Assembly (NCBI GenBank): GCA_046728035.1 | Contig: JBKPDT010000218.1 | Span: forward strand, 1 to 18,674 | Reading direction: 5' to 3' | Source: DASRWT01 sp046728035 | GTDB lineage: Bacteria > Methylomirabilota > Methylomirabilia > Rokubacteriales > CSP1-6 | DNA: 18,674 bases | Shown here: positions 1-7,346 of the stretch, one piece after another | How the letters are laid out: each line of letters begins with the position of its first letter | Numbering within the stretch: position 1 is the first letter of the stretch | Notes under the pieces: generated by a model | What the model was told of the DNA's origin: nothing | Seen by the model: the letters and a program-made list of their open reading frames with translations, nothing else | The model's database searches: none | Made by a program: the position numbers and the translations under genes

Positions 1-2
1 CG

Positions 3-386
3 GAGGCGCGGGGCGCCCGCGGTGCCCGCGGCCGCCTCCGCGCGCTCGTGCGCGCGTGCCTCGACGTGGCCGCGGGCGACCGCGAGTTCTGGACGGTCTT
101 CATCGAGCTCTGGGGCGAGAGCCTGCACGATCGGGCCCTCGCCGCCGTGAACGCGCGCACCTACGCGCGCTTCCGCCGGCTCATCGCGGCGGGGATCCGG
201 AAGGGCATGGCCGAGGGGAAGCTACGGCGGGTCCGGCCGGAGTCGGCGGCGGCGGTGGTGCTGGCGCTGCTCGACGGGCTTTCGCTCCAGCACACGTTCG
301 ACCGCCGCGCCCTGCCGCGCGCAGCGGCGGAGCGGCTCTGCGAGGACGTCCTGTGGGTGTACCTGCGGCGGGGAGGCAAGTCATGA
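3..386 (+). CDS. TetR-type transcriptional regulator, C-terminal part (5' end outside window)
   Basis: The frame is open from the left edge of the window and ends in TGA at 384-386, giving about 127 visible residues. The helical segment with FWTVFIELWGES, an RFRRLIAAGIRKGMAEG helix and the AAAVVLALLDGLSLQ helix match the ligand-binding/dimerisation domain of TetR-family repressors. The DNA-binding helix-turn-helix, normally in the first 50-60 residues, would lie upstream and is not visible, so family membership rests on the C-terminal pattern alone. A GTG at 48 could be read as a start, but the frame continues upstream without a stop, so a truncated gene is more likely. The stop overlaps the next start (ATGA), so the two genes are translationally coupled. 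The ligand is unknown. Confidence 0.72.
   Translation, partial: EARGARGARGRLRALVRACLDVAAGDREFWTVFIELWGESLHDRALAAVNARTYARFRRLIAAGIRKGMAEGKLRRVRPESAAAVVLALLDGLSLQHTFDRRALPRAAAERLCEDVLWVYLRRGGKS
371..376 (+). promoter_or_regulatory. Ribosome binding site of the DinB-like gene
   Basis: GGGAGG lies 6 bases before the ATG at 383, inside the end of the TetR-type gene. It supports that ATG over upstream in-frame starts of the same open frame, which would overlap the regulator out of frame. Confidence 0.6.
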
Positions 387-961
387 GCGAGCGGGAGGAG
401 CAGATCCGGATGCGGGAATACCTGCGCGACAAGGGCGACCGGTTGCCGCTGACCGAGGTCCGGGAGCGCGTGGCGGCCGCCTTCGGCGCCATGGAAGCGC
501 TGCTGGCGCCGGTGTCGGCGCCGGTGGCGGCGGAGCGGCCCTGGTCCCGCGAGTGGAGCATCCACGAGGTCGTGGATCACCTCATCCTCACCCATGCCCC
601 GAGCGTGGGCGAGCTGCGCGACCTCCTCGCCGGGCGACGCCCCGCGGGGCCGCCCATCCCAGCGGGACTGCAATCCCCCGATCCCTTCGCGCGTCCGTGG
701 GGCGCGCTGCGCGACGCGCTGCACGCGCAGCACGTGGACGCCCTGCGCGTCCTCGACGGCGCGCGCGATGTGGCCATCGACGTACGTGCCCCCGTGGTGG
801 CTGTGGTAAATGTCCGCGAGGCGGACGGCGGTCAGGCTCCGTTTCACTGGATCGAGGAGATCGAGTGGAAGGCCTACGCGGTCTTCGCCTTCCGCCTGCA
901 CACTCTCGATCACATCGGCCAGGTGAAGAAGCTGCTGGCGGCGTCGCGGGCGCGGGCGTGA
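383..961 (+). CDS. DinB-like (DinB/YfiT superfamily) putative metal-dependent protein
   Basis: This encodes 192 aa, a usual length for DinB-like four-helix-bundle proteins. The start is the ATG that overlaps the TetR stop and has a good ribosome binding site. The W-S-x-x-E-V-x-D-H-L pattern near residues 58-67 and the late R-L-H-T-L-D-H segment (residues 171-177) supply the usual three-histidine metal site, likely His66, His173 and His177. Family members include thiol transferases that use bacillithiol or mycothiol, and many uncharacterised proteins; the substrate cannot be told here. Coupling to a TetR-type regulator suggests that the regulator controls it. The fold call is good, the exact activity unknown. 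Confidence 0.75.
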   Translation: MSEREEQIRMREYLRDKGDRLPLTEVRERVAAAFGAMEALLAPVSAPVAAERPWSREWSIHEVVDHLILTHAPSVGELRDLLAGRRPAGPPIPAGLQSPDPFARPWGALRDALHAQHVDALRVLDGARDVAIDVRAPVVAVVNVREADGGQAPFHWIEEIEWKAYAVFAFRLHTLDHIGQVKKLLAASRARA

Positions 962-1010
962 CGGCGACGCGGGCGCAGCTCGTGGGGCCGCCCTCCGACC
1001 CCGCCGCGCC

Positions 1011-2213
1011 CTAGCCGCCCGTCTTCGCGAACTCCTCCTTCGCCTTCCGCAGCTCGGCGGGGTCGGCGAGGAGATCGAGGGCGGTCAGGGCGAGCGACTT
1101 GGCCGCCGCTACCATGCCGGTCCGCGCCAGCGGCGATTTCGCCCACTCCGCGAACTCGCGCGAGTGCCCCGGGATCCCGTCGGGGCTGATCCGGATGTAC
1201 GGGTGGATGGTCGGCAGGGCCTGACTCACGTTCCCGCAATCGGTGGAGCCATAGCCGGCCTGCCCGTCGTCCGGGTCCTCGGGAAAGTCGATGCGCTCGA
1301 GGTTCTTCTTGAAGAGCGCGGCCATGGTGACGTTCGGCTTGAGGGGGTCGTGGATGATCGGATCCGGGCTGACGGTGGCGCGGCAGCCGGTGGCGGTGGC
1401 GGCGCCGTCGGCCACCGCCTCGAATCGGCGCAGCAGCTCCTTGCAGTAGTCGCGCGTGGGCGCCCGGAGGTAGAACTCGGCGGCGGTGTGCTCCGGGATG
1501 ATGTTGGGCTGGTCCCCGCCCTTGGTGATCACGCCGTGGATGCGCGCGTCGGGCCTGATCTGCTGGCGTTGCTGGTCCAGCGCCACGAAGAGCTGGATCA
1601 TGGCGTTCAGCGCATTGACGCCGCGCCACGGCCACGACGAGGCGTGCGCCGCCTTGCCGAAGAACTCGACCTTCACTTTGATGATGCCGAGGCTCGGCCG
1701 CCACACCTGGGTGCCGGGCCGGCCGTGGATCATCATGGCGGCGTCCACGTCCGTGAATACGCCGGCCTCCATGAGCCGCACCTTGCCCGCGCCGCCTTCC
1801 TCGGCGGGCGTGCCGATGACCTGGACGCGCCCCGCGAAGGGCAGGGTCTTGAGGGCCACCGCCAGGGCCGCCCCCGCGCCCGCGCCGGCGGTGGCGATGA
1901 CGTTGTGGCCGCAGGCGTGCCCGATCCCGGGGAGGGCGTCGTACTCGGCGAGGATGGCCACCGTGGGGCCCGGGCCCTGGCCCGGGATGGTGGCGCGAAA
2001 GGCCGTCGGCAGGCCGCCGACGCCCATCTCCACGGTGGCGCCGTGACGGCCGAGGAACGCGCCGAGCCAGGCGGAGGCCTTCTCCTCCTTGAAGCAGAGC
2101 TCCGGATTGGCGTGGATCTGATGGCTGAGCCGCTCCAGCTCGTCGGCGAGCCGGTCCACCGCCTCGGTGACCTTGCTCTTCGCGGCGTCGAGGGTGTCGA
2201 GCGCGGGCGTCAT
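1011..2213 (-). CDS. M20D-family amidohydrolase (downstream paralogue)
   Basis: This encodes 400 aa and belongs to the M20 metallopeptidase family, subfamily D (AbgB/hippurate hydrolase/indole-acetyl-amino-acid hydrolase type), predicted to cleave an amide bond of an N-acyl or aminoacyl substrate in the cytoplasm with two divalent metals. Visible motifs are EYDALPGIGHACGHN (residues 90-104, metal ligands Cys101 and His103), PAEEGG (Glu138 and Glu139, one catalytic), IHG (His163), GKAAHAS in the dimerisation lid (His190), and GSTDCGNVSQ (322-331). The ATG at 2213 is 2 bases after the stop of the upstream paralogue; a GTG at 2219 that overlaps that stop (GTGA) is an alternative start adding two residues. 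It forms a two-gene operon with its paralogue. Substrate unknown. Confidence 0.9.
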   Translation of the reverse strand: MTPALDTLDAAKSKVTEAVDRLADELERLSHQIHANPELCFKEEKASAWLGAFLGRHGATVEMGVGGLPTAFRATIPGQGPGPTVAILAEYDALPGIGHACGHNVIATAGAGAGAALAVALKTLPFAGRVQVIGTPAEEGGAGKVRLMEAGVFTDVDAAMMIHGRPGTQVWRPSLGIIKVKVEFFGKAAHASSWPWRGVNALNAMIQLFVALDQQRQQIRPDARIHGVITKGGDQPNIIPEHTAAEFYLRAPTRDYCKELLRRFEAVADGAATATGCRATVSPDPIIHDPLKPNVTMAALFKKNLERIDFPEDPDDGQAGYGSTDCGNVSQALPTIHPYIRISPDGIPGHSREFAEWAKSPLARTGMVAAAKSLALTALDLLADPAELRKAKEEFAKTGG

Positions 2214-2215
2214 GG

Positions 2216-3388
2216 TCACGGGGTCCTGGCGAAGTCCTCCTTCGCGGCTCGCACGCGCGAGGGGTCGGCGAGGAGGTCGAAGGTGGTGAGCGCCATGGTC
2301 TTGGCGGCGGCGAGCAGGCCCGCCCGCGCCAGGGGCTTCACCGCGGCGGCCTCGAACTCGCGGGTGTGAATGGCGGTGCCCAGCGGGGCGATGCCGATCA
2401 TCGGCTGTATGGTGGGGAGGATCTGGCTCACGTTGCCGACGTCGGAGGAGCCGAGGCGGTCGGTGACGGGTGGTCCTTCGACGAGCCCCACCGTCTTCAT
2501 GTTGGCGGCAAACAGGTCCAGGAGGGGCTGGTTCCGCTTGAGCGGCTCGTAGACGTTGTCGGTCTGCTGGGTGGCCGTGAGCGTGCAGCCGGCGGCCTTG
2601 GCCGCGCCCTCCGCGCACGCGACGACGCGCTTGTAGAGATCCCACATCACGTCGATGCGCGGGGCACGGACGTAGAAGAGGGCAGCGGCGTATTCCGGGA
2701 TGATGTTGGCGGCGGCCCCGCCGTTGGTGATGATGCCGTGGATCCGGCAGTCCGGCCGCACCTGCTGGCGGAGCATGGATACTGCGTTGAACATCGCGAT
2801 GCACGCATCCAGGGCGTTAACACCTTCCCACGGATCGGCGGAGGCGTGCGAGGCCTTGCCGTGGAACTCGAAGGTGCCCCGCACGATCCCCAGGAGGTCC
2901 TGGTGAAGGATGGTGCGGTCGAAGCCGTGAATCATCATCGCGCAGTCGACGCCCTTGAAGGCGCCGCCCGCGATGAGGCGGTTCTTTCCGCCGCCGCCCT
3001 CCTCGGCGGGCGTGCCGATCACCTGAACGCGGCCCTTGGGGAGCGCGCTCTTGGCGAGGGCCAGGGCCGCCCCCGCGCCCGCGCCGGACGCCGCGATCAC
3101 GTTGTGGCCGCACGCGTGCCCGATACCCGGCAGCGCGTCGTATTCGCACAGGATGGCGATGGTGGGCCCCTCGCCGGTCTCGATGGTGGCGCGGAAGGCG
3201 GTGTCGACGCCGGCTACGCCCTGCTCGACCTTGAAGCCCTTGTCGCCGAGGAACTCGGTGAGCCAGCCGGCCGCCTGCTTCTCCTGATAGCCAAGCTCGG
3301 GATGGTCGTGGATGCGGCGGGACAGGGCCTCGAGCTCGTCGGCGAGACGATCGACGGTCTGGATGATGGTGTCCTTGGCAGCGCTCAT
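2216..3388 (-). CDS. M20D-family amidohydrolase (upstream paralogue)
   Basis: This encodes 390 aa and is a close relative of its downstream neighbour. It carries the same M20D signatures: CEYDALPGIGHACGHN (residues 81-96, with the HxCGH metal motif), PAEEGGGGK (Glu129 and Glu130), MMIHG (His154), GKASHAS (His181), and GSSDVGNVSQ near the C terminus. Long conserved blocks are shared with the neighbour across the whole length, so this is a tandem duplication that has diverged. No signal peptide is seen; the protein is likely cytoplasmic. The start is ATG with GGAGG four bases upstream. As the first gene of the pair it lies about 60 bases downstream of the candidate promoter. Precise amide substrate unknown. 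Confidence 0.9.
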   Translation of the reverse strand: MSAAKDTIIQTVDRLADELEALSRRIHDHPELGYQEKQAAGWLTEFLGDKGFKVEQGVAGVDTAFRATIETGEGPTIAILCEYDALPGIGHACGHNVIAASGAGAGAALALAKSALPKGRVQVIGTPAEEGGGGKNRLIAGGAFKGVDCAMMIHGFDRTILHQDLLGIVRGTFEFHGKASHASADPWEGVNALDACIAMFNAVSMLRQQVRPDCRIHGIITNGGAAANIIPEYAAALFYVRAPRIDVMWDLYKRVVACAEGAAKAAGCTLTATQQTDNVYEPLKRNQPLLDLFAANMKTVGLVEGPPVTDRLGSSDVGNVSQILPTIQPMIGIAPLGTAIHTREFEAAAVKPLARAGLLAAAKTMALTTFDLLADPSRVRAAKEDFARTP

Positions 3389-3392
3389 GATG

Positions 3393-3397
3393 CCTCC
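3393..3397 (-). promoter_or_regulatory. Ribosome binding site of the M20D pair
   Basis: GGAGG on the minus strand, four bases before the ATG at 3388. It fixes the start of the first M20D gene. Confidence 0.55.
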
Positions 3398-3454
3398 GGA
3401 TGGGATCGGGATGTGATGGACGTGGCGGCTCTCAGCGGGCTTTACACGGAGGCG

Positions 3455-3483
3455 AGCCTAGCATGGGGCTCCCGCGCGCTCAA
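3455..3483 (-). promoter_or_regulatory. Candidate sigma-70-type promoter for the M20D pair
   Basis: On the minus strand, TTGAGC (3478-3483) stands 17 bases before TAGGCT (3455-3460), which is preceded by TGC and so reads as an extended -10. Predicted transcription would start near 3448, giving a leader of about 60 bases before the ATG at 3388. The match is partial (TTGA of the -35; T, A and T of the -10), so this is a candidate only. Confidence 0.33.
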
Positions 3484-3491
3484 CCGCGCGC
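3474..3491 (-). terminator. GC hairpin downstream of the small lipoprotein gene
   Basis: GCGCGC, a six-base loop and GCGCGC form a perfect 6-bp stem 20 bases after the stop of the small lipoprotein gene on the minus strand. No T-run follows, so intrinsic termination is uncertain; it also overlaps the -35 element proposed for the M20D promoter. Confidence 0.25.
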
Positions 3492-3511
3492 CCCCGGAGA
3501 GCAAGAACCGG

Positions 3512-3712
3512 TCAGGGGGACTGGACGCAGAAGAGGAAGAAGAGCGGGCGGTCCGGCTGGTCGGAAGCCGTCAACGCGCCCTGACCGCCGTGGGCGCCGC
3601 GATCGAGGCACCGCACGCTCGCCGATCGGCCACCCGACGAGGTCGCGCCGCAGCCGCCGGCCAGGATCACGACGAGGAGAAGGAGAGCGAGGGCGCGCAC
3701 AAGGCGACGCAT
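3512..3712 (-). CDS. Small predicted lipoprotein, function unknown
   Basis: This is a 66-aa frame with a textbook export signal: MRR charged start, a Leu/Val-rich core (residues 7-17) and a lipobox-like LAGGC with Cys21 as the likely lipidated residue. The rest is short, with RCLDRG and a C-terminal DRPLFFLFCVQSP segment; these look constrained rather than random, and two further Cys could pair. GAGG lies about six bases before the ATG. It begins 43 bases after the stop of the GAF histidine kinase on the same strand and may be co-transcribed with it. I do not recognise a named family. The signal peptide and ribosome binding site favour a real gene, but a chance frame in GC-rich DNA cannot be excluded. 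Confidence 0.5.
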   Translation of the reverse strand: MRRLVRALALLLLVVILAGGCGATSSGGRSASVRCLDRGAHGGQGALTASDQPDRPLFFLFCVQSP

Positions 3713-3755
3713 GCCGCCTCAGCGTATCACACGACTCCCCACGGCCCGGAACGGG

Positions 3756-5078
3756 CTAGGTCTTCGCGCTGCGCTCGGTGCGGCGGAGACTGACCGGCAG
3801 CTCGATCACGAGCACGGCGCCGCCGGCCTCGCCGTTCTCGGCCCAGAGGCGCCCGCCGTGCTCCTTGATGACGCCGTGGGCCACCGCGAGCCCCAGCCCG
3901 CGCCCCTGATCCGGTCCCTTGGTGGTGAAGAAGGGATTGAAGATCCGGGGCAGGTGATTCGGCATGATGCCGGGCCCGTCGTCGGCGACCTCGATCCGGA
4001 CTCCCGCGGAAACGGGCATGAGGCGGATCGTGAGGGTGCCCCCGTCATGGGCCGACGCCATCGCGAAACGGGCGTTGTCCACGAGGCTCTGGAACACCTG
4101 GCTCAGCTGGGCGCTGTCGGCCCAGATCGTCGGGACCTCTTCGAGCGCGACTTCCCAGTCCACGTGATCGGCCCGCAGCCGCGAGGAGTTCGCGTCCAGG
4201 ACCTGGTGAATGAGGGCCGCCACCGAGACGGGTGCGCGCTGCGCGGGGGTGGGCTCGGCGAAGGAGCGGAGGTCCTTGACGATCTTGGCGGCGCGGCGGG
4301 CGGCTCCGTCGATGACATTGAGCTGAGTCTGCAGCTCCTCGCCGGGGTCGCCCTGCAACATCACGTGGATCTGGCCGAGAATGATGGTGAGGGGATTGTT
4401 GATCTCGTGGGCCACCCCGGCGGCGAGCCCGTCGATGGCGGAGATCCGCTCGGCGCGCACCGCGGCCGTCCGCGCCCGCTCGAGCTCCGTGAGCTGGTGT
4501 CGCGTCTCGGAGTACAGGCGCGCGTTGTCCAGCGCGAGCCCGATCTGGTCGGCCACGCACTCGAGGAGGGACAGCTCGGCGTCGGTGAAGCGGCTGCCGG
4601 CCTGGCGTCCCAGAGACAGGGTGCCGAGCAGCCGCTGGCGGGCGCGGATGGGAACGCACACGAAGGCGCGAATGCCGTCCGCGGTCACCGCCTCCCGCGC
4701 GGCGGGCAGGAGATCGCGGGCGCGCCCGACATCGTCCACCCGGCGCGGCTGCCCGGACTGCGCGACGCTGCCCACCAGTCCCACGCCCATGGGGAGGACG
4801 AGGTTGACCTCGCGCAGCCGTGGCGACATGCCGCGCTCGCCGCGCAGGAGCAGCCGCTCGCCGTCCGGTGACACGAGGTGGAGGCTCGAGATCTCGTGGC
4901 CGGTGACCTGGGTCAAGGCATCCAGGGAGCGGTCCAGCACCTCCTCGAGGTCCAGCGAGCGGCTCACCGCCTCGCCGACGATGCGCAGGATCCGAAGATG
5001 CCGCACCACCGCCGAGGAGGGGCCTCCAGGCCGGGGATTCACGTCAGGCACGGTGGTCGCGTTGATCGGCATCGCCAT
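3756..5078 (-). CDS. GAF-domain sensor histidine kinase (soluble)
   Basis: This encodes 440 aa and is predicted to sense a small ligand or redox state through a GAF domain (about residues 40-188) and autophosphorylate to signal to a response regulator. A coiled linker (190-212) leads to the HisKA box GVAHEINNPLTIILG with phospho-acceptor His224. The HATPase domain has an N box (LVDNARFAM, Asn335), G1 (DDGPGIM, 367-372), F box (FNPFFTTK, 380-387) and G2 (GRGLGLAVAHG, 392-402), so it should be active. No membrane segment is seen. The first ATG (5078) has a weak AGGG upstream; Met3 is an alternative start. No response regulator is adjacent, so its partner is elsewhere. It follows the M48 protease gene by 128 bases that include an AT-rich island. 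Confidence 0.93.
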   Translation of the reverse strand: MAMPINATTVPDVNPRPGGPSSAVVRHLRILRIVGEAVSRSLDLEEVLDRSLDALTQVTGHEISSLHLVSPDGERLLLRGERGMSPRLREVNLVLPMGVGLVGSVAQSGQPRRVDDVGRARDLLPAAREAVTADGIRAFVCVPIRARQRLLGTLSLGRQAGSRFTDAELSLLECVADQIGLALDNARLYSETRHQLTELERARTAAVRAERISAIDGLAAGVAHEINNPLTIILGQIHVMLQGDPGEELQTQLNVIDGAARRAAKIVKDLRSFAEPTPAQRAPVSVAALIHQVLDANSSRLRADHVDWEVALEEVPTIWADSAQLSQVFQSLVDNARFAMASAHDGGTLTIRLMPVSAGVRIEVADDGPGIMPNHLPRIFNPFFTTKGPDQGRGLGLAVAHGVIKEHGGRLWAENGEAGGAVLVIELPVSLRRTERSAKT

Positions 5079-5118
5079 GGCCCTGGCTGTCAGGTCAGCA
5101 AGAGCAATGCCACGGCCT

Positions 5119-5160
5119 GTGAGATGTAAGTAATTGAATATAAATACTTAATTGCGAATG
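5119..5160 (-). promoter_or_regulatory. AT-rich island with inverted and direct repeats upstream of the histidine kinase
   Basis: About 40 bases of strikingly AT-rich sequence sit in otherwise very GC-rich DNA. TAAGTA (5127-5132) and TACTTA (5145-5150) form a perfect inverted repeat with a 12-base spacer, and TAATTG occurs twice in direct orientation (5131-5136 and 5149-5154), 18 bases apart. The minus-strand TATATT (5137-5142) could be a -10 element for the kinase gene at 5078; no clear -35 was seen. The spacing of the repeats fits a dimeric regulator site. Role inferred only. Confidence 0.45.
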
Positions 5161-5172
5161 ACCTCAGGGACG

Positions 5173-5193
5173 CCGTCGGGAAGGGAACGACGG
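5173..5193 (-). terminator. Hairpin downstream of the M48 protease gene
   Basis: On the minus strand CCGTCG, a nine-base loop and CGACGG form a perfect 6-bp stem, 13 bases after the protease stop. There is no clean T-run, so it may be a pause or RNA-stability element rather than a strong terminator. Its position between two co-directional genes, before the AT-rich island, fits separate transcription of the kinase. Confidence 0.35.
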
Positions 5194-5206
5194 GACCGGT
5201 ACAGTG

Positions 5207-6328
5207 TCAGCCGGCCGACCGGACCGCGAGGGACCGCGCCCGAGCGATCCGGCGGCCGATGGCGGGGTGGGAATAGAAAAGGGCCTCCTTCAAGGGGTGG
5301 GGGTCCCGCTCGGCCAGATTGAGGCGTGCCAGCCGCTCCATGGCCGCGACGAAGGCGTCCGCGCGGCCGAGCGCGCGGACCGCGAAGTCGTCGGCCTGGC
5401 GCTCGACCTGGCGTGACCACCCATTAGTGAGTGGCAAGGCCGCCAACCCCGCCGCCACCACGATGAGGCCCGCCAACGGAAGCCCCGCGAGATCGGCGGG
5501 GCCCGTCAGCCCGAGCCGGGCCGCGCCCGCCGTGAGCGCGCGATCGGCCAGCCAGAAGGTCGCGAGCGTGACGGCGCCGTGCACCGCGAGACCGCGCCAC
5601 ATGTCGGCGTGCGCGTGATGGGCGAGCTCGTGAGCGAGCACGGCCTCGACCTCGTCCTCGGTGAACTCGTTGAGGAGCGTGTCGAAGAGGATGATCCGCC
5701 GCGTGCGGCCGAGCCCCGTCACCGCGGCGTTGGCGGTGCGGCTCTTGCGCGACTGGTCGCCCACCCAGACGCCGAGCACGGGCACGCCGGCGCGCGCGGC
5801 GAGGCCGACGAGGCGCGCCCGCAGCGGTCCCTCCGCCAGCGGGGTGAGGCGATAGAAGAGCGGCAGCAGCCACACCGGCGCCACCAGGGTGAGGAGCACC
5901 GCCGCGGCGAAGAAGGCCAGCGCGCTCAGGAGCCACCACCATGGGGTGAGGCGAAGGAGCGCATACGCCAGCTCCGCGCCCGCCAGCGCGAGGGCACCGC
6001 CGATCGCCGCGGCCTTGACGGCGTCCCACGCCCAGCGCGCGAAGGACTGGTGAAGGAGACCGAAGCGGCGCGGAAGCCAGAACGCGCCGAGCCAGGTCAG
6101 CGGCAGAGTGAGCACGCGCCACGCCGCGGCGAGCGCGCCCAGCACGATGGCCAGCTGGAGCCAGGGCTGCGACGTCCACGCCGCGACCGCGACGGCGAGC
6201 CGGGCGGAGGCGCCCGTCGCGAGCAGCGCCACGAGGTAGCCCACGCCGAGCAGGAACCCGACCAAGCCCACGCCGAGCCGGAGACGGTGATAGCGCCGCG
6301 CGCGCTCCTCGTCCGCGATGGGAGCCAT
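5207..6328 (-). CDS. M48-family (Ste24-like) membrane zinc metalloprotease
   Basis: This encodes 373 aa and is an integral-membrane zinc endopeptidase of the M48/Ste24 family. The catalytic HELAH lies at residues 233-237 (His233, Glu234, His237) and the third zinc ligand is Glu309 in VERQADDFA. The NAAVTGLGRTRRIILFDTLL stretch (200-219) that precedes the active site is typical. Hydrophobic segments occur near residues 15-38, 56-72, 105-125, 130-155, 245-265 and 283-300. Bacterial members take part in membrane-protein quality control; no CAAX substrate should be assumed. The ATG at 6328 was chosen because translating further upstream would run across the divergent MoxR start and gives non-conserved sequence. 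It is divergent from MoxR with an 88-base gap. Confidence 0.9.
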   Translation of the reverse strand: MAPIADEERARRYHRLRLGVGLVGFLLGVGYLVALLATGASARLAVAVAAWTSQPWLQLAIVLGALAAAWRVLTLPLTWLGAFWLPRRFGLLHQSFARWAWDAVKAAAIGGALALAGAELAYALLRLTPWWWLLSALAFFAAAVLLTLVAPVWLLPLFYRLTPLAEGPLRARLVGLAARAGVPVLGVWVGDQSRKSRTANAAVTGLGRTRRIILFDTLLNEFTEDEVEAVLAHELAHHAHADMWRGLAVHGAVTLATFWLADRALTAGAARLGLTGPADLAGLPLAGLIVVAAGLAALPLTNGWSRQVERQADDFAVRALGRADAFVAAMERLARLNLAERDPHPLKEALFYSHPAIGRRIARARSLAVRSAG

Positions 6329-6416
6329 GTCCGGCACAGTCTCGCACCGCCCGCGCCGCTCGCCAAACGAGTGGCGTGATGCTACGATGAACGCCAATTC
6401 ATTCCAAGGAGCCCGC
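6329..6416. promoter_or_regulatory. Divergent promoter region between the M48 protease and MoxR genes
   Basis: These 88 bases must hold promoters for both directions. On the plus strand TGC-TACGAT at 6380-6388 reads as an extended -10, which would place a start near 6395, just before the MoxR ribosome binding site; no good -35 is seen. Nothing convincing was found for the minus-strand promoter. Confidence 0.4.
6406..6410 (+). promoter_or_regulatory. Ribosome binding site that sets the MoxR start
   Basis: AAGGA lies 6 bases before the ATG at 6417. The in-frame ATG at 6387 has no comparable site and would fall at or before the predicted transcription start, so 6417 is preferred. Confidence 0.55.
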
Positions 6417-7337
6417 ATGTTCCAGTCGGTCGAGGAGGTCCAGCAGCGCTTCAAGAGCGCCGGCTACATCGCCAACCGCCGCATCTGCACCGTGGTCTTT
6501 CTCGCCGCGCGCATGGGGCGTCCCGTCCTCATCGAAGGGCCGGCCGGCGTCGGCAAGACCGAGCTGGCCAAGACGCTCGCCGACATCGCCGGCCGGCGGC
6601 TCATTCGACTCCAGTGCTACGAGGGGCTCGACGAGGGGAAGGCGCTCTACGAGTGGAAGTACGCCAAGCAGCTCCTCTACACCCAGCTCCTGCGCGAGCG
6701 CATCGGCGAGCTGATCGCGGACGCGCCATCGCTGCCCGACGCGGTGGCCAAGATCTCCGGCCAGGACGATGCCTTCTTCTCGCACCGCTTCCTCTCGCCG
6801 CGCCCACTGCTGCAGGCCATCGAGTCGCCGGACCCGGTGGTGCTCCTCGTGGACGAGATCGACAAGGCGGAGCCGGAGTTCGAGGCCTTCCTCCTCGAGG
6901 TGCTGTCCGACTTCCAGGTCTCGGTGCCCGAGCTCGGGACGATCAAGGCGACGAACATTCCCTTGGTCGTCCTCACGTCCAACAACGCTCGCGAGATCTC
7001 CGATGGCCTCAAGCGCCGCTGCCTCCACCTCTTCATCGATTTCCCGCCGCCCGACGAGGAGCTCGCCATCATCCGGCTCAAGGTGCCGGAGATCCCGGAC
7101 CGACTCGCCCAGGCGGTGGTGGGAGTGGTGAACAAGATCCGCGGCCTCGAGCTGCGGAAGGCGCCCTCGGTGTCCGAGAGCCTCGACTGGGCGCGCTCCC
7201 TGGTCATCCTGAACGCCGATTCGCTGGACCGCGAGCTCGTGGAGTCCACCCTGACCATGCTCGTGAAGCACGAGAAGGACCTCGAGCGGGTGCGGGGCGC
7301 CCTCGACAAGGTCCTCGCGGAAGTGCCCGCGAGATAG
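6417..7337 (+). CDS. MoxR-family AAA+ ATPase
   Basis: This encodes 306 aa. MoxR ATPases act as chaperones or remodelers, often together with a VWA-domain protein, to insert cofactors or assemble complexes. Visible elements are Walker A GPAGVGKT (residues 41-48), Walker B VVLLVDEID (141-149), sensor 1 in VVLTSNNAREIS with Asn189, and the LKRRC arginine-finger region (199-202), followed by the small helical lid domain. The start is the second in-frame ATG, with AAGGA upstream. It is the first gene of a six-gene plus-strand run; nine bases separate it from the next. The VWA protein two genes downstream is the expected partner, as in CoxD/CoxE of carbon-monoxide dehydrogenase maturation, but no coxLMS genes are in the window. 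Confidence 0.93.
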   Translation: MFQSVEEVQQRFKSAGYIANRRICTVVFLAARMGRPVLIEGPAGVGKTELAKTLADIAGRRLIRLQCYEGLDEGKALYEWKYAKQLLYTQLLRERIGELIADAPSLPDAVAKISGQDDAFFSHRFLSPRPLLQAIESPDPVVLLVDEIDKAEPEFEAFLLEVLSDFQVSVPELGTIKATNIPLVVLTSNNAREISDGLKRRCLHLFIDFPPPDEELAIIRLKVPEIPDRLAQAVVGVVNKIRGLELRKAPSVSESLDWARSLVILNADSLDRELVESTLTMLVKHEKDLERVRGALDKVLAEVPAR

Positions 7338-7346
7338 CGCGCCCGC

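Noticed and set aside
962..1010. A terminator between the convergent DinB-like and M20D genes
   Set aside because: Only short, weak GC stems (five bases or fewer) were found and no T-run on either strand.
1164..3793. Long plus-strand open frames opposite the two M20D genes
   Set aside because: They mirror strongly supported minus-strand genes and show no conserved motifs; typical antisense frames in GC-rich DNA.
6329..6454. A longer N terminus for the M48 protease, starting at 6454
   Set aside because: The extra residues are not protease-like, and the extension would cover the divergent MoxR start and its ribosome binding site.
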